The position numbers were made by a program, and so were the translations under genes. The notes beneath the pieces were generated by a model, which saw only the letters and a program-made list of their open reading frames with translations, was not told where the DNA came from and ran no database searches. Of a stretch of DNA of 5,340 nucleotides, positions 1 to 5,340 are shown piece after piece (positions within the stretch are counted from its first letter, which is position 1; every line of letters starts with the position of its first letter). Source of the stretch: Acidobacteriota bacterium (GTDB taxonomy: Bacteria; Acidobacteriota; Vicinamibacteria; Vicinamibacterales; UBA2999); contig JABFRY010000214.1 in NCBI GenBank assembly GCA_013140955.1, forward strand, positions 1 to 5,340, read 5' to 3'.

Positions 1-186
1 CCCCTGCCCCGGTTCGAACCGCCCCGGCCACGCCGCTGACGTCAGAGCGGGGCACCCTGCGGGCTCGGCGTCCTGCCGCGGTGGCGACCTGGCACGCCCC
101 GGGTCGAGAGCGGGCAGGCGCCTCCAGGAACCGCATCGCGGGGAGCACCGGCCGCCCGTGCGTGGGCGGGCCCGGCGCAGGGGTGC
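1..186. other. Non-coding or unresolved left edge
   Basis: No gene can be supported here. On the minus strand a frame opens at an ATG at 134-136 and stays open to the window edge (about 45 codons, peptide beginning MRFLEAPARS). It has no Shine-Dalgarno sequence and an Arg/Ala/Gly/Pro-rich composition typical of random GC-rich DNA, so I do not call it. The region contains two perfect palindromes, CGGTTCGAACCG at 10-21 and CTGACGTCAG at 36-45. It also contains the GC-rich hairpin listed separately at 145-178. Confidence 0.5.
145..178 (-). terminator. GC-rich hairpin after the 187-981 gene
   Basis: Read on the minus strand, this inverted repeat starts 8 bases after the stop codon of the hypothetical gene. 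The inner stem is CCGCCC/GGGCGG with a 6-base loop (158-163). A 2-base bulge (170-171) separates it from an outer stem CCGG/CCGG, extended by a G-U pair and two further pairs. No T tract follows, so it is not a classical intrinsic terminator. It may end transcription with help or protect the 3' end of the message. Confidence 0.4.
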
Positions 187-981
187 TCAGTGCATGGACT
201 CGCGCGCGTCGGCCAGCTCGAGCATCCGGTAGTCCGGGAAGCGCTCGTCCGGGTCCCGCAGCATCCCGTCGTCAACGCCCGTGGTGAGCTGCTCGATCGT
301 GGACGTGACCCGCCGGCCGGACTCGTGCAGGACGAACCGCTGCGGCAGCAGGAGCTCGTCGCTCCACCAGATCTCCTCGAGCGGCGCGTCGGGCGCCGTG
401 GCGGCGTGGTGCATGAACGACCACCCCGCGACGTGCGCCGAGCCTTGCCCTGCCGGGAGCGCGTCCACCTGCGCCGGGTCGATACGCATCGTCACCACGT
501 CGAGCCAGCCACGCAGCCCCTGCGTGATGCGCAGGTCCGTCTCGTCGTAGACGAGGATCGTCTTCGTCGCGTGGTCGGTGAGGTAGCCGCTCACCCGCCG
601 CGGGTCCACCGGATTGCGGCGGAACAACCACTCCTTCTCGATGTTGTCGGACGCCAGCCAGACACGGTCGCGCGTCCGGGCCACGCGCTGCGAGGACCGC
701 ACGGTCGCTCCGGCGGGCGTGGCGGGGGCATCATCGGTCGCCGCGGTCACAATGCGGAACGTGAGCGGCGGAAGCGTCTCCGCGTGTGGAGGCAGCGCTG
801 GCGGATCGGGAATCTCTGGGGGCGCGGGCGAGTTGCGCGCCGGCTCGACGAATCCCGTGGGATCGAGTGCCAGGGAGTCGCCCGCCCTTGGCTGTTCCCT
901 GCCCATCAGGACCCCCAGCCAGAGGGCGCTGCCCAGCCCGCCCGCCGCCACGATGGCGGCCACGATCGTTCTGCTCGTCAT
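187..981 (-). CDS. Hypothetical membrane-anchored or exported protein with proline-rich linker
   Basis: This encodes 264 residues of a family I do not recognise with certainty. Residues 6-27 form one hydrophobic segment (IVAAIVAAGGLGSALWLGVL) after a short N-terminus containing Arg4. There is no lipobox cysteine, so it is a signal anchor or an uncleaved signal peptide with the rest outside the cytoplasm. Residues 41-73 are rich in proline and look like a flexible linker. Residues 74-264 look globular, with alternating beta-like stretches such as KTILVYDETDLRI and a late EEIWWSDELLLPQRFVLHESG. That late block faintly resembles the strand pairs of LolA-like or DUF4412-type periplasmic folds, which is only an inference. 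The ATG at 979-981 is supported by a GGAG six bases upstream. The gene starts 98 bp after the phosphatase stop, beyond a strong hairpin, so co-transcription is uncertain. The length is complete and no frameshift is seen. Confidence 0.82.
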   Translation of the reverse strand: MTSRTIVAAIVAAGGLGSALWLGVLMGREQPRAGDSLALDPTGFVEPARNSPAPPEIPDPPALPPHAETLPPLTFRIVTAATDDAPATPAGATVRSSQRVARTRDRVWLASDNIEKEWLFRRNPVDPRRVSGYLTDHATKTILVYDETDLRITQGLRGWLDVVTMRIDPAQVDALPAGQGSAHVAGWSFMHHAATAPDAPLEEIWWSDELLLPQRFVLHESGRRVTSTIEQLTTGVDDGMLRDPDERFPDYRMLELADARESMH

Positions 982-985
982 GTGT

Positions 986-991
986 CTCTCC
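986..991 (-). promoter_or_regulatory. Ribosome binding site of the 187-981 gene
   Basis: The minus strand reads GGAGAG ending four bases before the ATG; its GGAG core lies six bases from the start codon. This fixes the start at 981 and argues that the small gene is really translated. Confidence 0.7.
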
Positions 992-1019
992 AGACGCTTC
1001 GCGCGTTGCCGTACAGACG

Positions 1020-1055
1020 CAGGCGGAACCGGCCGGGGACGGCCGATTCCGCCTG
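1020..1055 (-). terminator. Strong inverted repeat after the alkaline phosphatase gene
   Basis: This is a near-perfect stem. Nine pairs (CAGGCGGAA at 1020-1028 with TTCCGCCTG at 1047-1055) are followed by one C/A mismatch (1029/1046). Five more pairs (CGGCC with GGCCG) close a 6-base loop at 1035-1040. It begins 24 bases after the phosphatase stop codon on the minus strand. No T run follows (the next bases read CGTCTGTACGG), so it is either a U-tract-independent terminator or an mRNA 3'-end stabiliser. It lies before the ribosome binding site of the next gene. Confidence 0.6.
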
Positions 1056-1079
1056 TCGTGCCCGAATGCGCGACGCGCG

Positions 1080-2603
1080 CTACAGCCCGAGGGCCTTGGC
1101 CATCACGCGGTAGATGAAGGTGTTCTTCACGGTGCCCTTCACCATCTCGGCGCCGGGGCCCACCGCGTAGATCGCCACTTCCTCACCCGAGTGCGTCTCG
1201 GACCCCATCGGGACGGCCGACTCCTGGAAGTACGCCTCGTGGGCGGGACCGTCCGGAATCGCCCCGCCACGGCCGGGGAACTGGTCGACGCGCGGGTCGA
1301 CGCGGACACCGGACCGATAGCCGGGGCCGTTCAGGTAGCCCAGCACCGTGTAGGGCACGCCGTTGGCGTCGGTGCTCGGGGACACGTGGCTGTTGCCGTC
1401 CACGTCGTAGACGAGGTCGAGGATGCCGTTGCCGGCGGGTGCCGCGAAGCCCGGGTCGAACGACGCCACCGGGTAGGGCAGCTCGTTCAGCGGGCGCATC
1501 GGGTAACCGGCGATGTTGAACACGTGGCTGTGGTCGGCAGACACGATGACGAGCGTGTCGCGCAGGTTCACCGCGCGGAGGGCGGCGCCGATGGCCTCGT
1601 CGAACTCCTCGGTGTCGGTGAGGGCCCGGAAGGCGTTCCCCTCGTGATGCGCGTGGTCGATACGGCCGGACTCGACCGCCAGGAAGTAGCCGACGTCTGG
1701 CCGGTTCTGGCCCGACGTGTACTGGCCGCGACGAAGCAGGTCGATCGCCTTGAGGGTCATATCGGTGAGGCTCGGCTCGCCACCGGCATCGCTCGGGCGG
1801 TCGTACTCGTACTCCATGTGGCTGCGCTCGAAGAGGCCGATGACCGGCAGGCTCTTGCGGGGCAGGGCGTCGAAGCCCGCCTTGTTCCACACGTACTGGT
1901 AGCCGGCCGCCTGGAACTCGGCGCGGAGGTCACGCCCGTCGCCACGGCTGCCTCGACCACCTTCCTCGTCGGTGACCGTGGACGGCACGAAGAACTGACG
2001 GCCGCCGCCGAGGATCACGTCGATCCCGTCGCGCAGCTGCCGGTTGTAGGTGGCATCGCCGGGAAGCGCCTGGAGGGCGATCGCGTTCTCATCGTTGCGG
2101 TCGTTGATGTGGGCGTAGGTCGCGGCCGGGGTCGCGTGCGTGATGCGGGCCGTGGAGACGACCCCCACGCGCATGGAGAGGCGCTTGGCCTGCTCGAGCA
2201 TCGTCCGCAGCGCGCGGCCGTCGCCGTCGCCGTTGAAGTCGTCGTACTCGGTCGTGTCGTCGAGCCCGAGCACGCCGGCGTTCGTATTCCGGCCGGTCAC
2301 CATCGCCGTCATCGTGGGCGCGCTGTCCGGGGTGATGGCGTCGGCCGAGTAGGTCCGCGAGAGCGCCGTGTTGGGGAACTGGTCCACGACCAGGTTGCCG
2401 TCCACGCCCACCGAGTAGACGCGGGTCGCCGTGACGGTCGACACGCCCATGCCGTCGCCGATGAACAGGATGACGTTCTTGGCGATCCGGCCCTGGTTGC
2501 CGTTCTGGGCCTCGACGGTCTGCTCCGTCGTCAGACCCGTCCCGAACAGGCCGAACGCCGCGGCTCCGGCGACACCCACTGCTGCAAGCTGCTTGATGCG
2601 CAT
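1080..2603 (-). CDS. Secreted alkaline phosphatase (PhoA family, animal-type active site)
   Basis: This 507-residue phosphomonoesterase should release phosphate from organic esters outside the cytoplasm, using two zinc ions and a magnesium. Residues 1-32 form a Sec signal (Arg2, Lys4, hydrophobic 6-24, possible cleavage after VEA at 30-32). Visible catalytic parts are Asp50 in FIGDGMG, nucleophile Ser94 in PDSAPTMTA, His156 and Thr158 in THATPAATYAH, Arg169, Glu311, Asp316, His317 and His320 in ESGRIDHAHHEG, Asp357 and His358 in SADHSH, and His471 in ETHSGEE. His156 and His317 occupy E. coli positions Asp153 and Lys328, the combination known from mammalian enzymes. Blocks such as GDGMGVSTVT, ADHSHVF and NGPGY also look animal-like. 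A frame-matched ATG at 2660 lies further upstream, but 2603 is chosen for its ribosome binding site and the proper signal peptide that follows. No Pho box was recognised. Confidence 0.96.
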   Translation of the reverse strand: MRIKQLAAVGVAGAAAFGLFGTGLTTEQTVEAQNGNQGRIAKNVILFIGDGMGVSTVTATRVYSVGVDGNLVVDQFPNTALSRTYSADAITPDSAPTMTAMVTGRNTNAGVLGLDDTTEYDDFNGDGDGRALRTMLEQAKRLSMRVGVVSTARITHATPAATYAHINDRNDENAIALQALPGDATYNRQLRDGIDVILGGGRQFFVPSTVTDEEGGRGSRGDGRDLRAEFQAAGYQYVWNKAGFDALPRKSLPVIGLFERSHMEYEYDRPSDAGGEPSLTDMTLKAIDLLRRGQYTSGQNRPDVGYFLAVESGRIDHAHHEGNAFRALTDTEEFDEAIGAALRAVNLRDTLVIVSADHSHVFNIAGYPMRPLNELPYPVASFDPGFAAPAGNGILDLVYDVDGNSHVSPSTDANGVPYTVLGYLNGPGYRSGVRVDPRVDQFPGRGGAIPDGPAHEAYFQESAVPMGSETHSGEEVAIYAVGPGAEMVKGTVKNTFIYRVMAKALGL

Positions 2604-2610
2604 TCCGTAA

Positions 2611-2620
2611 CTCCCCCCCT
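2611..2620 (-). promoter_or_regulatory. Ribosome binding site of the phosphatase gene
   Basis: The minus strand reads AGGGGGGGAG, ending seven bases before the ATG at 2601-2603. It decides the start in favour of the shorter product with an intact signal peptide over the ATG at 2658-2660. The seven-G run is a likely slippage site for sequencing, but it lies outside the coding region. Confidence 0.75.
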
Positions 2621-2634
2621 TGAAACTCCGCACA

Positions 2635-2668
2635 TCCGGTGCCCGGACGAGCGGGACCACTCACCGGA
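2635..2668 (-). promoter_or_regulatory. Structured leader hairpin upstream of the phosphatase gene
   Basis: A perfect 7-bp inverted repeat (TCCGGTG at 2635-2641, CACCGGA at 2662-2668) encloses a second stem (CCCG at 2642-2645, CGGG at 2652-2655, 6-base loop) stacked directly on it, with six unpaired bases on the other side. It lies 32 to 65 bases before the start codon, so it would be in the 5' leader if transcription starts upstream. It could act in mRNA stability or translation control, or be a protein-binding site. It matches no riboswitch I know, and I found no convincing -10/-35 pair nearby. Confidence 0.35.
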
Positions 2669-2768
2669 CGAAGATGACCACCCAACGGTAGCCAGCCCGG
2701 GTGTGCGGAAGCGTGAAGCTGACGCAACGATTCGGTAAGGACCGACCGGAGCGGCAGGAGGAGAGGAG

Positions 2769-2788
2769 CCCGCCGGAAGTCAGGCGGG
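2769..2788 (-). terminator. Hairpin just after metX
   Basis: CCCGCC (2769-2774) and GGCGGG (2783-2788) form a perfect 6-bp GC-only stem with an 8-base loop. On the minus strand it starts 13 bases after the metX stop codon. A pyrimidine-rich stretch (CTCCTCTCCTCC) follows instead of a T run. It is a weak candidate for the end of the metY-metX transcript. Confidence 0.4.
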
Positions 2789-2801
2789 AGCGCCCACTCC
2801 G

Positions 2802-3857
2802 TCAGCGCGTGTGGTTGACCGTGACCGGTTCGAGCGTCCGCTTCAGCCACGAGACCACCATCTCGTTGACCGTCGCCACCTCGATGAGGAAGGAGTCGTG
2901 CCCGTGCGGCGCCTCGAGCACGGCGAGTTCGCCGCGTGGGATGCCGCGGGCCAGTTCCCGCTGCTCCTCGAGCGGATACAGCACGTCGCTGTCGATGCCG
3001 ATCACGAGGGCCGGCTGGTCGACGCGCCCGAGCACCTCGCGGTACTCGCCCCGGCCGCGTGACACGTCGTGCGTGTCCATCGACTCGGTGAGGCGCACGT
3101 AGCAGTTCGCATCGAACCGCTCGACCAGCTTGGTGCCCTGGTGGTGGAGGTAGGTCTCCATCGCGTAGGGTGCGGTGTCATCGCCCCCCCGGACGCGGCC
3201 GAAGCGGTCCTCGAACGACGCGAACGACCGATAGGAGATCATCGCGATCATCCGCGCCACGCCCAGGCCTGCCACGGGACCCTCCCCGGCGCGGTAGTGG
3301 CCGCCCCGCCAGGCCGGATCCCGGTAGATGGCCTGCCGCTGCACCTCGCTCCAGGCGATGCACCACGCGGAGTGACGACCACCCACCCCGATGGGCACGA
3401 TGCCCTGCACGAACCCGTCCTGGAACGCCCATTCGAGCGCCTGCATGCCGCCCATGGAGCCGCCGATCGCGTACAGCACGCGACGGACGCCGAGCCGGTC
3501 GAGCAGCATCCGGTGCAGGGCCACCGTGTCGCGCACGGTGGGCACCGGAAAGTCGGGGCCGTACGCCTCGCCGCTCTCCGGGTTCACCGACAGCGGCGAC
3601 AGGGTGCCGTAGGGCGACCCGATGGCGTTCGCGCAGACGACGAAGTGGCGGGTGGGGTCGAGTGCGCGCCCCTCACCGAACAGCGCCGGCCACCAGTCGT
3701 GGGCATCGGACGTACTGGTGAGGGAGTGGCAGACGAGGACCGCGTTGTCGCCGGCGGCGTTGAGCGATCCCCATGTGTGGTACGCGACCGGCACGTCGCG
3801 CAGCCGGACGCCACTTTCGAAGACGAACTCCGGGAAGATGGCGGCCTGCTGCGTCAT
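2802..3857 (-). CDS. metX: Homoserine O-acetyltransferase (MetX)
   Basis: This 351-residue alpha/beta-hydrolase-fold acyltransferase moves an acyl group from acyl-CoA to the hydroxyl of L-homoserine, the committed step of methionine synthesis, in the cytoplasm. The N-terminus (FVFESGVRLRDVPVAYHTWGSLN) carries the family start pattern. Oxyanion-region motif CHSLTST is at 43-49 and the family block SPYGTLSPLSVNP at 81-93. Nucleophile Ser134 is in GGSMGG, Arg210 in SYRS, acid Asp291 in DSDVLYP and catalytic His320 in HGHDSFL. The length matches the shorter MetX forms and nothing is missing. The ATG at 3855-3857 is the first possible start after the metY stop, and it has no recognisable Shine-Dalgarno, so translation may depend on coupling to metY 35 bp upstream. 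Acetyl versus succinyl specificity cannot be read with certainty; the neighbouring O-acetylhomoserine sulfhydrylase favours acetyl. Confidence 0.96.
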   Translation of the reverse strand: MTQQAAIFPEFVFESGVRLRDVPVAYHTWGSLNAAGDNAVLVCHSLTSTSDAHDWWPALFGEGRALDPTRHFVVCANAIGSPYGTLSPLSVNPESGEAYGPDFPVPTVRDTVALHRMLLDRLGVRRVLYAIGGSMGGMQALEWAFQDGFVQGIVPIGVGGRHSAWCIAWSEVQRQAIYRDPAWRGGHYRAGEGPVAGLGVARMIAMISYRSFASFEDRFGRVRGGDDTAPYAMETYLHHQGTKLVERFDANCYVRLTESMDTHDVSRGRGEYREVLGRVDQPALVIGIDSDVLYPLEEQRELARGIPRGELAVLEAPHGHDSFLIEVATVNEMVVSWLKRTLEPVTVNHTR

Positions 3858-3892
3858 GCGGGTGCGATGGTGAACGGGTCCAGGTGTCCGGG

Positions 3893-5173
3893 CTACTTCG
3901 CGGCGGCCAGACCCCGGTCCACGTCCTCGAGGATGTCGTCGATGTGCTCGATGCCCACCGAGAGACGCACCAGTTCCGGCGTGATGCCCCCGGCCTTCTG
4001 CTGTTCGGCGGTGAGCTGGGAGTGCGTCGTGGTCGCGGGATGGATGGCCAGGCTCTTGGCGTCGCCCACATTGGCGAGGTGGCTGAACAGCGTGAGACCC
4101 TCGATGAACTTCGTGCCGGCCGCCGCGCCGCCCTTGATGCCGAACACGACCATCGCGCCGCCCATGCCGTTCAGGTACTTCTGGTTGTGGCCGTGCGCCG
4201 GGTCCCCGGGCAATCCCGGGTAGCGCACCCACTCCACCTGCGGGTGGTGCTCGAGGTGGGCCGCCACCTTCCGGGCATTGGCACAGTGGCGCTCCATCCG
4301 CAGGTGCAGTGTCTCGATGCCCTGGAGGAACATCCACGCGTTGTCGGGACTGATGCAGGCGCCGAGGTTGCGCATCGGAATGACCCGCATCCGGATGATG
4401 TAGGCCACCGGTGCGAGCATGTCCGGCAGGTCGTGCGCCCAGCGGACCCCGTGATAGCTCGGGTCCGGATCGGTCATCAGGGGGAACTTGTCGCTCTTCC
4501 AGTCGAACCGGCCGGAGTCCACCACGATGCCGCCGATGCCGGTGCCATGCCCCCCCATCCACTTGGTGAGCGAGTTGATCACGATGTCGGCGCCGAAGTC
4601 GATCGACCGCTGCAGCACCGGCGTCGTGAACGTGGCGTCCACGATGAGCGGCAGGCCGTGGGCGTGCGCCACCTGGGCGATGGCCTCGATGTCGGCGATG
4701 TCACCCGCCGGATTCGAGAGCGTCTCGCAGAAGACCGCCTTGGTCTTCGGCGTGATCGCGGCGGCGAAGTGATCGGGGTTCGACGGGTCGACGAAGCGGG
4801 CGGTGATCCCGAACTGCGGGAGGATGTCGTTGAACATCGTGAACGTGCCGCCGTACAGGTTGTTGGCGGACACGATCTCGTCACCGGCCCTGCAGATGTT
4901 GCTGATCGAATTGAAGATGGCTGCGGTGCCCGAAGCGTGCGCCAGCGCCGCCGCGCCACCTTCGAGTGCAGCCACGCGCTGCTCCAGGGCGTCCTGGGTG
5001 GGGTTCATCAAGCGCGTGTAGATGTTGCCCAGCTCACGGAGCGCGAACAGGTTGGCGGCGTGTTCGGTGCTCTTGAAGACGTAGGAACTGGTCCGGTAGA
5101 TGGGGATCGCGCGCGCGTTGGTGACCGGATCCGGCTGGGTGCCGGCGTGGAGGCATTGCGTCTCGAGCTTCAC
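3893..5173 (-). CDS. metY: O-acetylhomoserine sulfhydrylase (MetY)
   Basis: This 426-residue cytoplasmic PLP enzyme of the Cys/Met-metabolism family takes O-acetyl-L-homoserine and sulfide to L-homocysteine and acetate. The N-terminus (KLETQCLHAGTQPDP, then ARAIPIYRTSSYVF) is typical of the family. Tyr52 and Arg54 in IYTRLMNPT contact the cofactor phosphate of the partner subunit. The phosphate loop is ASGTAA (80-85), Tyr107 in LYGGT stacks on the ring and Asp179 in VDATFTTP holds the pyridine nitrogen. Lys204 in SLTKWMGGHG forms the Schiff base, and Arg403 in VRLSVGIEH should bind the substrate carboxylate. The family blocks NLGACISP (269-276) and THSQLTAEQQ (383-392) fit sulfhydrylase better than cystathionine synthase or lyase. 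The long 220-260 insert fits the same reading. The start is a GTG at 5171-5173, chosen because homology begins there and a strong ribosome binding site precedes it. It is first in a pair with metX. Confidence 0.96.
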   Translation of the reverse strand: MKLETQCLHAGTQPDPVTNARAIPIYRTSSYVFKSTEHAANLFALRELGNIYTRLMNPTQDALEQRVAALEGGAAALAHASGTAAIFNSISNICRAGDEIVSANNLYGGTFTMFNDILPQFGITARFVDPSNPDHFAAAITPKTKAVFCETLSNPAGDIADIEAIAQVAHAHGLPLIVDATFTTPVLQRSIDFGADIVINSLTKWMGGHGTGIGGIVVDSGRFDWKSDKFPLMTDPDPSYHGVRWAHDLPDMLAPVAYIIRMRVIPMRNLGACISPDNAWMFLQGIETLHLRMERHCANARKVAAHLEHHPQVEWVRYPGLPGDPAHGHNQKYLNGMGGAMVVFGIKGGAAAGTKFIEGLTLFSHLANVGDAKSLAIHPATTTHSQLTAEQQKAGGITPELVRLSVGIEHIDDILEDVDRGLAAAK

Positions 5174-5180
5174 AGCGATT

Positions 5181-5187
5181 CTCCCCC
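5181..5187 (-). promoter_or_regulatory. Ribosome binding site of metY
   Basis: The minus strand reads GGGGGAG, ending seven bases before the GTG start of metY, which supports this non-ATG start. Its first G is also the last base of the adjoining hairpin at 5187-5204. Confidence 0.7.
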
Positions 5188-5204
5188 GACTCGCACAGGA
5201 GTCG
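5187..5204 (-). promoter_or_regulatory. Hairpin abutting the metY ribosome binding site
   Basis: CGACTC and GAGTCG form a perfect 6-bp stem with a 6-base loop (5193-5198), extendable by one U-G pair in RNA. That extension would take one more G of the Shine-Dalgarno sequence. The position could allow control of ribosome access. It does not match the SAM riboswitch classes I can recall. If the frame at 5174-5340 is coding, the repeat would lie inside that gene. Confidence 0.35.
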
Positions 5205-5297
5205 ATGTCACGGGTTCAGGCATTCCTGGACGAAGGATCGGCCGGAACGCCGCGTCCCACGACGGGGAGGCGGCCCGGCTGACCGGCGCCCGGGTCG

Positions 5298-5319
5298 CGG
5301 CGATGGTCGAGCATCGCCG
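5298..5319. repeat. Perfect inverted repeat near the right edge
   Basis: CGGCGATG (5298-5305) and CATCGCCG (5312-5319) form a perfect 8-bp stem around the loop GTCGAG. It lies about 125 bases upstream of metY. It could be a terminator-like structure of an upstream minus-strand gene, an operator for metY, or a chance repeat inside coding DNA. No T tract is adjacent on either side. Confidence 0.35.
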
Positions 5320-5340
5320 GCAGGCCCGCGCGCACCGACG

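Larger units (their letters stand above)
5174..5340. other. metY upstream region with unresolved open frames at the window edge
   Basis: On the minus strand one frame is open from the edge (5340) for 55 codons and stops at a TGA (5170-5172) that overlaps the metY GTG as GTGA, a layout common in coupled genes. Its product is rich in Arg, Ala, Pro and Cys and I do not recognise it. On the plus strand the opposite frame with the same third positions is also open, and reads an amphipathic, helix-like stretch (HDGEAARLTGARVAAMVEHR). Third positions from about 5234 to 5340 are almost all G or C in both, so composition cannot tell them apart. Either could be a real gene fragment, or neither. No promoter was recognised. 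Confidence 0.3.

Noticed and set aside
11..20. GGTTCGAACC resembling the T arm of a tRNA
   Set aside because: The T stem fails after one pair (G/G at the next position) on both strands, and no acceptor stem or CCA can be placed. It is simply part of a 12-bp palindrome.
2604..2660. An earlier ATG start for the phosphatase at 2658-2660
   Set aside because: It would place 19 polar residues before the signal peptide and would put the strong ribosome binding site at 2611-2620 inside the gene.
786..2738. A 650-codon open frame on the plus strand opposite the phosphatase and part of the hypothetical gene
   Set aside because: It lies antisense to two well-supported genes. Its product is a Val/Arg/His/Asp-rich sequence with no motif, as expected when GC-rich coding DNA is read backwards.
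2604..2801. A sigma-70 promoter or Pho box before the phosphatase
   Set aside because: No pair of -35 and -10 hexamers with proper spacing and no repeated CTGTCAT-like units were found on the minus strand.
3069..4223. A 384-codon plus-strand open frame across metX and metY
   Set aside because: It is antisense to two genes with full catalytic motifs, has an unnatural composition and no ribosome binding site, and is a by-product of high GC.
3858..4562. A long in-frame upstream extension of metX on the minus strand
   Set aside because: The extension overlaps metY in another frame and reads as low-complexity Gly/Arg/His sequence. Family homology starts just after the ATG at 3857.
5197..5282. 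A short plus-strand gene starting at the ATG at 5205 after AGGAG
   Set aside because: The spacing of three bases is too short, the frame ends after 25 codons, and the product (MSRVQAFLDEGSAG...) shows no recognisable feature.
5174..5340. A SAM riboswitch upstream of metY
   Set aside because: The conserved core bases of the SAM-I and SAM-II classes as I remember them are not present; only simple hairpins are seen. A covariance-model search would settle this.

Overview
This is a GC-rich bacterial stretch of chromosomal character. It carries four complete genes, all on the minus strand and all with strongly GC-biased third codon positions. No mobile element, CRISPR array, RNA gene or phage gene is visible. 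The host cannot be named from the sequence. The high GC, the Sec-exported alkaline phosphatase and the compact metY-metX pair would suit a Gram-negative soil-type lineage such as Acidobacteriota, but that is inference only.

In transcription order (high to low coordinates), the window opens with a 5174-5340 upstream region. It holds two hairpins and an unresolved open frame that runs off the edge. Next comes metY (3893-5173, GTG start), an O-acetylhomoserine sulfhydrylase, and 35 bp later metX (2802-3857), a homoserine O-acyltransferase. MetX activates homoserine and MetY replaces the acyloxy group with sulfide, giving homocysteine. The pair therefore forms a direct-sulfhydrylation module for methionine synthesis and is probably one transcript.

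A 198-bp gap separates metX from a secreted alkaline phosphatase (1080-2603). The gap holds a hairpin just after metX and a structured leader before the phosphatase, so the phosphatase is probably a separate unit. All its metal and catalytic residues are present. Its active-site variant (His at both tuning positions) and several motif blocks resemble animal-type rather than E. coli-type enzymes. A strong inverted repeat follows its stop codon.

The last gene (187-981) encodes a 264-residue protein of unknown function with one N-terminal membrane segment or uncleaved signal, a proline-rich linker and a globular C-terminal domain. It has its own good ribosome binding site. A GC-rich hairpin follows it, and 1-186 holds no convincing gene.

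I did not find an undescribed system. The observations most worth a second look are the animal-type phosphatase with an enlarged crown-like region, the structured leaders of metY and the phosphatase, and the unresolved frame overlapping the metY start.
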